This document shows, piece by piece, positions 54,076-63,180 of a stretch of DNA of 64,000 bases. This stretch comes from JBGPTF01 sp041490445 (lineage in GTDB: Bacteria > Acidobacteriota > Terriglobia > Acidiferrales > UBA7541). The notes under the pieces are model-generated. The model saw nothing but the letters and a program-made list of their open reading frames with translations, was not told the DNA's origin and did no database searches. The translations under genes and the position numbers were made by a program. Within the stretch, counting starts at the first letter, position 1. The number at the start of each line of letters is the position of its first letter. Location of the stretch: assembly GCA_041490445.1 (NCBI GenBank), contig JBGPTF010000008.1, positions 1 to 64,000 on the forward strand. The letters are read 5' to 3'.

Positions 54076-55791
54076 TCACAATACGGTTTCGCGCACGACC
54101 TCTTCGATCGACGTCATGCCCGCCGCCACCTTCTGCAAACCGCTACGGCGCAGCGTAATCATTCCTTGTTCGAGGGCCTTCTTCCGCAGTTCGAGAGCCG
54201 ACGCGCCGACAAGAATCAGTTCGCGCATTTCGTCGTTGATCTCCATGACTTCGTACAAGCCAAGACGTCCCTTGAAACCGGTGTTGTTGCAGGTGGCGCA
54301 TCCTCGCCCGTGGACGATCTGCACCGAAGGGAGCTCTTCCTGCGTGAAGCCGGCGTCCAGCAGCGCCTGCGGCGGCATCACCAGAGGCTCTTTGCACTGG
54401 CTGCAGACGCGGCGCACGAGCCGCTGTGCACAGATGAGGTTCACGGAGGTCGCGACCAGAAACGGCTCAATGCCCATGTTCATCAACCGGCTGATGGTCG
54501 AGGGCGCATCGTTCGTGTGCAGGGTGGACAGGACCAAGTGACCGGTCAGCGCGGCCTTCACGGCAATTTCCGCCGTTTCAAAGTCGCGGATCTCGCCGAC
54601 CAGGATAATGTTCGGGTCCTGGCGAAGAAAGGCGCGCAACGCCGCGGCAAAATTCAGCCCGATCTGTTCCTTCATCTGCACCTGATTGATGCCGGCCAAT
54701 TGAAATTCGACCGGGTCCTCAGCGGTCATGATGTTGGTGTCGAGGGTATTGAGCCGCGCAATCGAGGAATAGAGCGTGTTGGTCTTTCCGGAGCCCGTCG
54801 GCCCGGTGACCAAAACCATTCCGTAGGGCCGCAGAATCGCCTTCTCGTATTTCTGCAAGGACTCCGGTTCGAAGCCGAGTTTCGTCATGTCGAGCCGGAG
54901 GTTTTCCTTGTCCAGAAGGCGGAGAACGATTTTCTCGCCGAACAGGGTGGGCACGGAAGAGACGCGGAAATCGAGTTCCTTCTTTTTGCCGTCCCTCACG
55001 TACTTGATCATGATGCGGCCGTCTTGCGGCAGCCGCTTCTCGCTGATGTCGAGCTTGGACATGATTTTGACGCGGCTGGTGATCACGTCTTTCAACTTCA
55101 GAGGCGGTGTCATCGCCGTCTGCAAAATGCCGTCAATGCGGAAGCGGACGCGCAGCTCTTTTTCGTACGGCTCGATGTGGATATCGCTCGCGCCCCGCTT
55201 GACCGCATCGGTGAGGATCAGGTTCACGAGCTTGATGATCGGAGCTTCTTCGGCGGCTCGCTCGAGCGTGGCGAGGTCCATCTGCTCCTCTTCAGAGGTC
55301 AGCTCGAGGTCGGCTTCCTCGCCCGCCAGGTCCTTCATCACTTTGTCGAGCGCCTGGACGCTTTCGACTTCGCCGTAGAACTTGTGAATCGCCTCACCGA
55401 TCGCCGATTCGGACGCCACCACCGGCTCCACGTTGAAGCCGGTCATGAATTTGATGTCGTCCATCGCAAACACATTCGTAGGATCAGTCATCGCGATGGT
55501 CAGGGTGGAACCCACGCGGGAGAGCGGGACAATCTGGTAGCGGATCGCGGTTTCCTGCGGGATCAGTTTGATGACGGCAGGGTCCACTTCGTAGAACTTC
55601 AGATTGATGGAAGGCACGCCATACTGGCGGGATAGGACTGCAGTGATGTCCTCATCACCAACCAAGCTCAGCTTGACCAGGCAACTACCGAGACGACCAC
55701 CGTGCTGCTTCTGGTAGTCGAGCGCCTGCCTTAGCTGCTCTTGTGTGATGAGCTTATCCTTGACCAGGATTTCGCCTAGCCGGGACGACAT
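54076..55791 (-). CDS. pilB: Type IV pilus extension ATPase PilB
   Basis: This 571-residue extension ATPase has an N-terminal MshEN domain (SSRLGEILVKDKLITQEQLR), known in relatives to bind cyclic di-GMP, then KRGASDIHIEPYEKELRVRF, Walker A GPTGSGKTNTLYSS, AEDPVEFQLAGINQVQ, VGEIRDFETAEIA and STLHTND. The zinc tetracysteine (CSQCKE ... CATC) is kept. It is first in the long minus-strand pil operon. ATG 55791 matches the family start; an in-frame codon at 55827 is less likely. Confidence 0.95.
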   Translation of the reverse strand: MSSRLGEILVKDKLITQEQLRQALDYQKQHGGRLGSCLVKLSLVGDEDITAVLSRQYGVPSINLKFYEVDPAVIKLIPQETAIRYQIVPLSRVGSTLTIAMTDPTNVFAMDDIKFMTGFNVEPVVASESAIGEAIHKFYGEVESVQALDKVMKDLAGEEADLELTSEEEQMDLATLERAAEEAPIIKLVNLILTDAVKRGASDIHIEPYEKELRVRFRIDGILQTAMTPPLKLKDVITSRVKIMSKLDISEKRLPQDGRIMIKYVRDGKKKELDFRVSSVPTLFGEKIVLRLLDKENLRLDMTKLGFEPESLQKYEKAILRPYGMVLVTGPTGSGKTNTLYSSIARLNTLDTNIMTAEDPVEFQLAGINQVQMKEQIGLNFAAALRAFLRQDPNIILVGEIRDFETAEIAVKAALTGHLVLSTLHTNDAPSTISRLMNMGIEPFLVATSVNLICAQRLVRRVCSQCKEPLVMPPQALLDAGFTQEELPSVQIVHGRGCATCNNTGFKGRLGLYEVMEINDEMRELILVGASALELRKKALEQGMITLRRSGLQKVAAGMTSIEEVVRETVL

Positions 55792-55938
55792 CAATGAACT
55801 CCTGCTGCGGACACACCGCCGGAACAAATTAGCCTAGCACGCGCGAGAGGTGCGGGCCGGTCGCGCGTCGTCCGCCGTGGTGAATCAAGCAACAGGCCAT
55901 AAGGACAGGTGGTGTGGCATTTCCACCACAGCAATACC

Positions 55939-55967
55939 TTGACTTGCTTCTCAGCGCTCGCTATCTT
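55939..55967 (+). promoter_or_regulatory. Sigma-70-type promoter for the endonuclease III-like gene
   Basis: TTGACT (55939-55944), a 17-base spacer and TATCTT (55962-55967). The -10 element ends 8 bases before the ATG at 55976, so transcription would start at or next to the start codon and the message would be leaderless or nearly so. Confidence 0.55.
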
Positions 55968-55975
55968 GGCGACAA

Positions 55976-56701
55976 ATGCACGAAATCGGCTCAGCGGCAT
56001 CTCGTGTTCAGGCATTGGGCGCGCCGAGAGCGCGATATGCAGCTCGGAAGAATCCTCCGCTAGAGGAGTACTACAACTCCCTCTTTTCAGAACTCGGGCC
56101 GCAACATTGGTGGCCGGCAGGCGAGCGGTTCGAAGTAATCGTAGGAGCGATCCTGACGCAGAATACGGCGTGGACCAACGTGGAGCGCGCGCTCGGGAAT
56201 CTTCGCCGTGAAGGAATGCTCACACTCCGAGCCATGGAGAAAGCGCCGGCTGCAAGACTGGCGCGCATGGTGCGCCCATCGGGCTATTTCCGGCAAAAAG
56301 CGAAGAAGCTGAAGGCCCTCGTCAAGTTTCTGCGCGAGGAATACGGAGGCTCTCTGGCGCGCATGTTCCGCACGCCAACCGCGGAGTTGCGAGAGAAACT
56401 TCTCGCCGTCCACGGGATCGGCCCGGAAACGGCGGATTCGATCCTTCTGTATGCCGGAGACCACCCCGTGTTTGTGGTGGACGCGTACACGAAGCGAGTG
56501 CTGCACCGGCACGGCTGGATCAGCGAGAGGGCCGACTACGAAGAGATGCGCGCTCTTTTTGAGAGACACGTTCCGCGCGACGCCGCGCGGTACAACGAAT
56601 TCCATGCGCTGCTCGTTCAGGTGGGCAAGAACTGGTGCCGCCCGCGCGAGGCGCGCTGCTCCGAATGCCCCCTGGGGCATTTCCTCGAGGCAGGGCGATG
56701 A
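55976..56701 (+). CDS. Endonuclease III-superfamily DNA glycosylase (HhH-GPD)
   Basis: This 241-residue base-excision repair protein has the early GAILTQNTAWTNVERAL segment, the helix-hairpin-helix VHGIGPETADSILLYA and the catalytic Asp in VFVVDAYTKRVLHR. Nth/EndoIII has Lys in the hairpin (G-x-G-x-KTA); here it is Glu (IGPETA). That suggests a monofunctional glycosylase of the MagIII (3-methyladenine) type, without lyase activity. The iron-sulfur tail has only three of four cysteines (CRPREARCSEC, no fourth), so the cluster may be lost or use His. The 3' end overlaps ntrY by 4 bases. Confidence 0.85.
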   Translation: MHEIGSAASRVQALGAPRARYAARKNPPLEEYYNSLFSELGPQHWWPAGERFEVIVGAILTQNTAWTNVERALGNLRREGMLTLRAMEKAPAARLARMVRPSGYFRQKAKKLKALVKFLREEYGGSLARMFRTPTAELREKLLAVHGIGPETADSILLYAGDHPVFVVDAYTKRVLHRHGWISERADYEEMRALFERHVPRDAARYNEFHALLVQVGKNWCRPREARCSECPLGHFLEAGR

Positions 56702-58878
56702 GCGAGCGGCGCCGCATCAACAAATGGTGGCTCGTGTTCGGCGGCGGATCGCTCGTGCTGCTGGCGGCGGCAATCTTTACCCTCGGCTCTTTGAAAGCGC
56801 CCGTGCATCCCGAGCGCGGGAACGCATTTGTGATCCTGTTCGCGCTCTCGACGTTCATTGTTGCGGCTTTCCTTGTGTTCGGCCTGATTCTGACACGTAG
56901 CCTGCTGCGGCTGTGGGCCGAGCGGCGCGCCGGGCAACTTGGGTCACGATTCAAGACCAAAATGGTGCTGGGCGCGATGGGCATTTCGGTGATCCCCGTC
57001 ATTTTTCTTTTTTTCATCAGCTATGCGCTGGTTAACCGCACACTCATTCTGTGGTTCCCGCGCCCGCTCGAACTCGCCAACCAGCAGAGCAAACAACTTG
57101 TCGAGGAGATGAGCCGAATGGGGCGCGACCGGCTGAGAGACCGCGCGGCAAAGGCAGGAGCATGGCTGGACGCGCCAGGAAGGGGGCGGACTCCGCAAGC
57201 CTATCTCACACAGTTCGCTTCGGACATTGACGCCCTGTGGACCACCGGGCCGGGACGGACCGCCGAGGGAGGCACCGCTCCGCTCCTATCCGATGATTTC
57301 ACGTTCCATCTGGTCCGGACACTTCCCAGCGGGGCGGAAATCTGGCAGGGGCCTGGAAAGCTCTATCTGGCGGGGAGGGCTCCCTACCGCGGCGGCGGGT
57401 ACGTGCTGGCGGGCCGCGTCTTGCCGGATGATTTCCTGACGCGGTACAGCGAAAGCGAAGCACAGACGCTTACGTACGAACAGCAGCGCCAGCACCTGCG
57501 CGCTTACAAGAGCGAAATCCTGCTGTTCCTGCTCCTCGTTACCGTGCTGATTCTGTTTGCCTCCACGTGGGTTGCGCTCTTCCTCTCGAAACAGGTGACG
57601 GTGCCGATTCAGGCGCTCGCGGAGGCGACGCAAGAGGTCGCTGCCGGAAACCTGGCGCATCGCGTCGCGGTGCAGGCGCAGGACGAGCTGGGAACGCTGG
57701 TGAACTCGTTCAACCAGATGACCGCCCAGCTCGGAGAAAGCCGCAGGCAGATCGACGATTTCACGCGCAATCTGCAGGTGGCGATCGAGGAGATCGAGCG
57801 CCGGCGCAATTTAATGGAGGCGATCCTCGAGAACATTCCGACGGGCGTACTCTCCCTCGACCCGAATGGCGGAATCACGCGGATCAATTCCGCCGTCACA
57901 CGGATTTTCGGGGAGCGCTCGCGCGGCGCGCACACGTTGGGCGACCTGCTGGGAGAGGAGGCGGCGCGTGACTCCCTGCAACTGATGCGGCGATCGCTGC
58001 GCATGGGCGTGGCGTCGCGCGAACTCGAGATCTCCGTGCCGGGCCGCTTGCTGCACGCCGCCGTGACGGTCAGCTCGCTTGGGCCGGGGCGGTCGAATCC
58101 CGGATTCGTTGTCGTGATTGATGACCTCACCGAACTGTTGCGCGCGCAGAAGGCGGCTGCCTGGCAGGAAGTGGCGCAACGCATCGCGCACGAAATCAAG
58201 AATCCGCTGACGCCCATTCAATTGTCGGCGCAGCGGCTGTTGCGGCACCTCGACCGCGGCCCGAGCGACGAGCGCACAGCGCGGCTGGATTTCGAGAAGG
58301 TAGTGGGCGAATGCGCGGCGCTGATCGAGCAGGAGGTGCAGACGCTCGAATCGCTCGTGGATGAATTCTCACAGTTCGCGCGCTTCCCTGCCGCGAAGCT
58401 GGCGCCCGCCGACTTGAACGGAATCGTGAGGAGCGCGCTCGATGTTTTCCACGGCCGGCTCGAGGGCATCGCCGTGCGAACGGAATTCGCCGGCACGCTG
58501 CCGCCAGTGCGCGCCGATGCGGAGCTGCTGCGGCGCGTGTTCGTCAATCTAATTGATAACGCGGCCGAAGCGCTCGAAGGCGCGACGACGCGGACTCTGA
58601 CGGTGGCGACGCGGCTCGATCAGGAGGGCGACGCGGTCGAAATCGAGGTTTCCGACAGCGGCCACGGCATTTCGCCGGAAGACAAGGACAAGCTGTTTCT
58701 GCCGCATTTCTCGACCAAAGATCGCGGGACCGGCCTCGGCCTCGCGATTGCGAGCCGCATTGTGGCCGAGCACCACGGGACGATCAAAGCCGAGGACAAT
58801 TCTCCCTCGGGCACCCGTTTTTTGATCCGCTTCCCGGTGGCCGAAGTGCCCGCGGCGCAGCCGAGTTCGCGCGCTTGA
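56698..58878 (+). CDS. ntrY: NtrY-like membrane sensor histidine kinase
   Basis: This 726-residue kinase has two N-terminal helices, a third before an extracytoplasmic region of about 150 residues, a further helix (ILLFLLLVTVLILFASTWVA), HAMP (LSKQVTVPIQALAEATQEVA), PAS (NIPTGVLSLDPNGGITRINS), HisKA with EVAQRIAHEIKNPLTPIQLS and HATPase with VNLIDNAAEAL, DSGHGI and GTGLGLAIASR. The order and the IAHEIKNPLTPIQLSAQRL box are typical of NtrY. It is translationally coupled to the glycosylase gene and followed by its regulator. Confidence 0.92.
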   Translation: MSERRRINKWWLVFGGGSLVLLAAAIFTLGSLKAPVHPERGNAFVILFALSTFIVAAFLVFGLILTRSLLRLWAERRAGQLGSRFKTKMVLGAMGISVIPVIFLFFISYALVNRTLILWFPRPLELANQQSKQLVEEMSRMGRDRLRDRAAKAGAWLDAPGRGRTPQAYLTQFASDIDALWTTGPGRTAEGGTAPLLSDDFTFHLVRTLPSGAEIWQGPGKLYLAGRAPYRGGGYVLAGRVLPDDFLTRYSESEAQTLTYEQQRQHLRAYKSEILLFLLLVTVLILFASTWVALFLSKQVTVPIQALAEATQEVAAGNLAHRVAVQAQDELGTLVNSFNQMTAQLGESRRQIDDFTRNLQVAIEEIERRRNLMEAILENIPTGVLSLDPNGGITRINSAVTRIFGERSRGAHTLGDLLGEEAARDSLQLMRRSLRMGVASRELEISVPGRLLHAAVTVSSLGPGRSNPGFVVVIDDLTELLRAQKAAAWQEVAQRIAHEIKNPLTPIQLSAQRLLRHLDRGPSDERTARLDFEKVVGECAALIEQEVQTLESLVDEFSQFARFPAAKLAPADLNGIVRSALDVFHGRLEGIAVRTEFAGTLPPVRADAELLRRVFVNLIDNAAEALEGATTRTLTVATRLDQEGDAVEIEVSDSGHGISPEDKDKLFLPHFSTKDRGTGLGLAIASRIVAEHHGTIKAEDNSPSGTRFLIRFPVAEVPAAQPSSRA

Positions 58879-58892
58879 ACGGATCCCACTCG

Positions 58893-60248
58893 ATGCCCGC
58901 CTCGATTCTCATCGTCGACGACGAAAGCGGCATCCGCCAGTCGCTCGCGGCGCTGCTGCGAGAGGAAGGCTACGAGGTGGAAAGCGCCGCCTCGGGCGAG
59001 GGCTGCCTCGATGCCATCGCGCGGCGCCCGTACGATTTGGTGCTGCTCGATGTGTGGCTGCCGAAGCTCGACGGGCTCTCGACGCTCGAGCAGATGCAGG
59101 AACAGGACGGGGCGCCGATGGTCGTTATGATCTCCGGCCACGGGAACATCGAGACGGCGGTGCGGGCGACAAAACTCGGCGCGTTCGACTTCATCGAAAA
59201 GCCGCTCTCGCTCGAAAAAACCATCCTGGTGGTGAAGAATGCGCTCGGGCATCTCCGCCTCGAAGAAGAAAACCGACGGCTGCGCGCGGAACTCGAAAAG
59301 CGCTGGCAGATCCTGGGCGACAGCGTGCCGATGAAGGCATTGCGGCAGCAAATCGCGCTGACCGCGCCGACCAACAGCCGCGTACTGATTTACGGCGAAA
59401 GCGGGACCGGGAAAGAGTTAGTGGCGCACGCTCTGCACGCGCACAGTCCGCGTGCGGCGCTGCCCTTCGTCGAGGTGAATTGCGCGGCGATTCCCGAGGA
59501 GCTGATCGAATCCGAGCTCTTCGGCCATCGCAAAGGCAGCTTCACCGGCGCCAGCGAGGACAAGATCGGAAAGTTTCAGAAGGCCGACGGCGGCACGCTT
59601 TTCCTCGACGAGGTCGGCGACATGAGCACGAAGACGCAGTCGAAGGTGCTGCGCGTGCTGGAGGAACAGCGGTTCGAGCCGATCGGGTCGAACCAGCCTG
59701 TCACGGTGGACGTGCGGGTGATCGCGGCGACGAACAAGAAACTCGAAGAGGAAATCGCGCGAGGCGCGTTTCGCGAAGACCTTTTTTACCGCTTGAACGT
59801 GATTCCGTTTTCCATTTCGCCGTTGCGCGAAAGGCCGGAAGACATTCCCATCCTGGCGCGGCATTATCTCGCCGAGTACAGCACGGCCTACGGAAAAAAG
59901 CCGAAAGAGATGAGCGACGCGGCGCTCGACGTGTTGCTGCGTTATCCCTGGCCCGGGAACGTGCGCGAGTTGAAGAACATGATCGAAAGGCTGGTGATCA
60001 TGTCCCCGCAGCAGCGCATCGAACCGCATCATCTGCCGCCCGAAGTGTTCCGCGGCGCGTCGCGCAGCCCGCAGCAGCCCTACGCCACGCTCCACGAAGC
60101 GCGCTCGGCCTACGAACGCGAATTTGTTCTGCGGAAGCTCGAAGAGAACCAGTGGAACATGACACGCACCGCCGTGGCGCTCGGCCTCGAACGCAGCCAC
60201 CTGTACCGCAAGATGAAATCCCTCGGGATCGCTCCGACGAAGGACTAG
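58893..60248 (+). CDS. ntrX: NtrX-like sigma-54-dependent response regulator
   Basis: This 451-residue regulator has a receiver with Asp53 (LLDVWLPKLDG), an AAA+ domain with YGESGTGKEL, an intact GSFTGA and LFLDEVGDMS. The C-terminal Fis-type HTH is MTRTAVALGLERSHLYRKMKSLGI, whose LERSHLYRKMK end is characteristic of NtrX. It pairs with the kinase at 56698. In other bacteria NtrYX controls nitrogen, redox or envelope genes. ATG 58893 is 14 bases after the kinase stop; TTG 58875 overlaps it. Confidence 0.92.
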   Translation: MPASILIVDDESGIRQSLAALLREEGYEVESAASGEGCLDAIARRPYDLVLLDVWLPKLDGLSTLEQMQEQDGAPMVVMISGHGNIETAVRATKLGAFDFIEKPLSLEKTILVVKNALGHLRLEEENRRLRAELEKRWQILGDSVPMKALRQQIALTAPTNSRVLIYGESGTGKELVAHALHAHSPRAALPFVEVNCAAIPEELIESELFGHRKGSFTGASEDKIGKFQKADGGTLFLDEVGDMSTKTQSKVLRVLEEQRFEPIGSNQPVTVDVRVIAATNKKLEEEIARGAFREDLFYRLNVIPFSISPLRERPEDIPILARHYLAEYSTAYGKKPKEMSDAALDVLLRYPWPGNVRELKNMIERLVIMSPQQRIEPHHLPPEVFRGASRSPQQPYATLHEARSAYEREFVLRKLEENQWNMTRTAVALGLERSHLYRKMKSLGIAPTKD

Positions 60249-60406
60249 CCGAACAGCCGCAGTCAATCGCGTCTCTGATTGAGTAGGGATCGCCAGGCGC
60301 GATGACTTTCTGTTTCTGCCCGGCGGCCCACGCTGAGATTGTTCGCCCCGGCAGAATTCCGATCCGGAATGACGGCGAAGAATCTCAAACGAGGGTAGCG
60401 GGGGGC

Positions 60407-61318
60407 CTATTCCCGGCTGAGCTGTTCGAGCTGGCGGTGCCAATCGAGTTGGCGGACGATGGCAGAATTCTGCCGCCAATTGCGTTCCACCTTGACGAAG
60501 AGCTCGAGGAAAATCTTCGTTCCCAGAAGAGTCTCCAGTTCTTTGCGGGCCCCGGTGCCGATTTTTTTCAGCATTTCTCCGCCGCGACCGATCACGATTC
60601 CCTTCTGCCCTTCACGTTCCACGTAGATCGTTGCGCGAATGCGAACCAATCTCTCGCCTTCCTCAAAGCTATCCAGCAGGACGGCGACGGCGTGCGGCAC
60701 TTCTTCGCGGGTGTGCGTGAGAACTTTTTCGCGAACGATTTCGGCAGCCAGAAAGCGCTCGGGCTGGTCGGTAGACTGATCCTCAGGAAACAGCGGAGGC
60801 CCTTCCGGCAGATAAGCGATCAGCGATTCGATGAGTTCGTTCAGGCCGTCGCCGGTCAACGCGGAGACAGGAAAGACTTCCGTGAAATTATGCTCCCGGC
60901 TGAACGTCTCCATCAACGGGAGCAATTTCCGTTTGTCAGGCACGCGGTCGATCTTGTTCAGGAGCAAAAACGACTTGCCGCGAAAATGCCGAACGCGGTC
61001 AAGCGAGTAGTGGTCACCCGGTGCGAAATCGCGCGTGGCGTCCACGATCAGGCAGGCGATATCAATGCCATCAAGCGCCTGCTTGACTTCCTCCATCATC
61101 TGCTTGTCGAGCGCTGTATCGGCCCGGTGAATGCCCGGCGTATCGATGAAGACGATTTGCGCGTTTGGCCGATTGACGATCCCCTGAATGCGATTGCGCG
61201 TCGTCTGCGGCTTGTTCGAAACGATGGCCACCTTGTGGCCCACAAGCGCATTCAGGAGCGTCGATTTCCCGACGTTCGGCCGCCCGACAATCGCCACGAA
61301 TCCGGATTTGAATGGCAT
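60407..61318 (-). CDS. era: GTPase Era
   Basis: This 303-residue ribosome-assembly GTPase has G1 GRPNVGKST, G2 QTTRNRIQGI, G3 DTPGIHRA, G4 NKIDRV and G5 SALTG. The C-terminal KH domain has IYVEREGQKGIVIGRGGEML and KIFLELFVKVERNWR, which binds the 3' end of 16S rRNA. Last in the phoH-ybeY-corC-era series. Convergent with ntrX; the 158 bases between show no obvious terminator. Confidence 0.97.
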   Translation of the reverse strand: MPFKSGFVAIVGRPNVGKSTLLNALVGHKVAIVSNKPQTTRNRIQGIVNRPNAQIVFIDTPGIHRADTALDKQMMEEVKQALDGIDIACLIVDATRDFAPGDHYSLDRVRHFRGKSFLLLNKIDRVPDKRKLLPLMETFSREHNFTEVFPVSALTGDGLNELIESLIAYLPEGPPLFPEDQSTDQPERFLAAEIVREKVLTHTREEVPHAVAVLLDSFEEGERLVRIRATIYVEREGQKGIVIGRGGEMLKKIGTGARKELETLLGTKIFLELFVKVERNWRQNSAIVRQLDWHRQLEQLSRE

Positions 61319-61373
61319 ACGCGAAGTGATCTTATACCGGGGATGGCGACGCGCCTAAAGGAAACGCACCGGT

Positions 61374-62663
61374 TCAGGCAGGGCCGTGGGCAGCGTGGGA
61401 TTCGGCGCGGCGGCGCGCGCGCAAACGCAGCACCTTGCGCTGATTGGCTTCAAGTACCTCGAAGCGCAGGCCGTCGAAATCAAGCGTCTCGCCGGCCTTC
61501 GGCACGTGGCCGGCAATGTTGTTGAGCAGACCGGCGACGGTCGTGGCACCGGAGAACTGCGCCGCGTCGTCGAGAGCAACGCTGAAAAGTTCGCGCACCT
61601 TTTCGAGCGAGACGCTGCCGCGCAGGACCATGCTGTCCGGGCTTTCGTGGAGGACGTCCGGAGCAGGATGCCGGTCTTCTTCGCCGATTTCGCCGACAAT
61701 CTCTTCCACCAGATCTTCGACGGTGACGACGCCGGCGGTCAGGCCATATTCGTCCAACACGACCGCCATCTGCTGATTCTTCCGCTGCATTTCCTTCAGC
61801 AGGTCCGAACCGAGCTTCGTTTCCGGCACGAAGAGGACGGGCCGAACAAGCTCGCGGACGGTACGCTGCGCAGCCTCGCGCTCGGAGACTCCCAGAGAAT
61901 CCCGCGCGTAGACAACGCCGACAATCTCGTCGAGCGAATTCTCGTACACAGGCAGACGGGAGTATTTCGTTTCGATGAGAACACGCCGCAGCTCTTCGAG
62001 AGTCGCGGATGCGGGGATGACCACGAGGTCCGGACGGGGCGTCATCACTTCGCGAATGCGCTTGTCGCTGAACTCCATGACCTGCTCGATCAAGCGGGCC
62101 TCATCCCTCTCGATGATTCCCTCCTCCTCCGCCGCTTCCACCAGAGCTTCAATCGCCTGCTGCTCCGCCGGGCGCTCGCGGGCATCGGATTCCTCCGACA
62201 GATGGGCGAGCGATGCAAAGAACGTGAGCGCTGCCTGCAACGGCCAGATGAGCCACACAAAGCTGCGCAACACGGGAATTAAAGGAATCAGCCAGCGACC
62301 CGAGGTGCCCGCGAGCAATAGCGAAGGAATGAAATGCATCGCCAGGGTTACTTCCGCGCCAAGAAAAAGAAACAGCTCGAGGCCTTCTTCCCACGCGCGG
62401 GGAACGAAGAAGAACACGCCGCGGGCCGTGAGCACGGCGACGAGCACGAGCCACAAGTGCGCGAGCAGGCTGAAAGACAGGGCGGCGTGGCGGCGCTCGA
62501 AGCCGATGCGCGGCTCAATGTCCGCTTCGAAGGCATCCAGATGCGAATGCAGGCGTCCCGTGTGGACACGGCCCAGTTCGCGATACATCCGATCAAGATA
62601 GGAAAAGACGACCAGCCCCATCATCAGAGCCAAAATGCCGAGGTTGTAGAGCAGCAGTGACAT
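61374..62663 (-). CDS. CNNM/CorC-HlyC family membrane protein with CBS pair
   Basis: This 429-residue protein has four hydrophobic helices at the N terminus in a DUF21/CNNM-like region, two CBS domains (VMTPRPDLVVIPASATLEEL and VRELVRPVLFVPETKLGSDL, with the MAVVLDEYGLTAGVVTVEDL end), and a C-terminal CorC/HlyC transporter-associated domain (ATTVAGLLNNIAGHVPKAGE). Relatives handle Mg/Co efflux. The ybeY stop is 3 bases upstream, as in many bacteria. Confidence 0.9.
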   Translation of the reverse strand: MSLLLYNLGILALMMGLVVFSYLDRMYRELGRVHTGRLHSHLDAFEADIEPRIGFERRHAALSFSLLAHLWLVLVAVLTARGVFFFVPRAWEEGLELFLFLGAEVTLAMHFIPSLLLAGTSGRWLIPLIPVLRSFVWLIWPLQAALTFFASLAHLSEESDARERPAEQQAIEALVEAAEEEGIIERDEARLIEQVMEFSDKRIREVMTPRPDLVVIPASATLEELRRVLIETKYSRLPVYENSLDEIVGVVYARDSLGVSEREAAQRTVRELVRPVLFVPETKLGSDLLKEMQRKNQQMAVVLDEYGLTAGVVTVEDLVEEIVGEIGEEDRHPAPDVLHESPDSMVLRGSVSLEKVRELFSVALDDAAQFSGATTVAGLLNNIAGHVPKAGETLDFDGLRFEVLEANQRKVLRLRARRRAESHAAHGPA

Positions 62664-62666
62664 GGT

Positions 62667-63170
62667 TCAGCTCAGATCCAGTTCGCGACGAAGCCGTTGT
62701 TCGCGCTGGTTCATTTCTCCGTTGTCGGCCTCGTGGTCATAACCGAGCAAGTGCAAGACGCCGTGCAAAATCAAGACGCGCAGTTCTTCTTCGAGGGTGC
62801 GGCCGAAGCCAATGGCGTTGCGCCGCGCCACTATCGGGGCGATTGCGATATCGCCCAAATACGAGGAGGCCGATGAGACAGGGGAAGGATGCCGTCTCGA
62901 GCGCGCCGCCGAAGACGCGACCTTGCCCCGCTGCTTCCTCGCAGTGGTCAGCTTCCCCTTCCTCGAAAACCCATTCGAGGGAAACGAGAGCACATCGGTC
63001 GGTCGGTTTTTGCCGCGATAGACCTTGTTCCAACGGGCGATTGCAGGGCTGGTCACGAAACAGATGGTCACGGCATCCTTCGGCACGTTCAGTTTCCGCT
63101 GCACACGCGAGAGGAAATTCTCCAGGGAACCCAGAGAAACCGGCACACGATGCTGGCGGTTAAGGATCAT
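62667..63170 (-). CDS. ybeY: Endoribonuclease YbeY with a basic insertion
   Basis: This 167-residue zinc metalloprotein for 16S rRNA maturation and ribosome quality control carries the zinc triad HGVLHLLGYDHE. N-terminal NKVYRGKNRPTDVLSFP is typical. About 40 residues separate DVLSFP from YLGDIAIAP, where roughly 10-15 is usual. The extra part is Lys/Arg/Ser-rich (SRKGKLTTARKQRGK). ATG 63170 gives the usual MILNRQ-type start; ATG 63206 would overlap phoH by 26 bases. Confidence 0.92.
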   Translation of the reverse strand: MILNRQHRVPVSLGSLENFLSRVQRKLNVPKDAVTICFVTSPAIARWNKVYRGKNRPTDVLSFPSNGFSRKGKLTTARKQRGKVASSAARSRRHPSPVSSASSYLGDIAIAPIVARRNAIGFGRTLEEELRVLILHGVLHLLGYDHEADNGEMNQREQRLRRELDLS

Positions 63171-63180
63171 TTCCCGAAGG

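Noticed and set aside
53911..55635. 574-codon plus-strand frame opposite pilB
   Set aside because: Same reason: antisense shadow of a complete ATPase gene.
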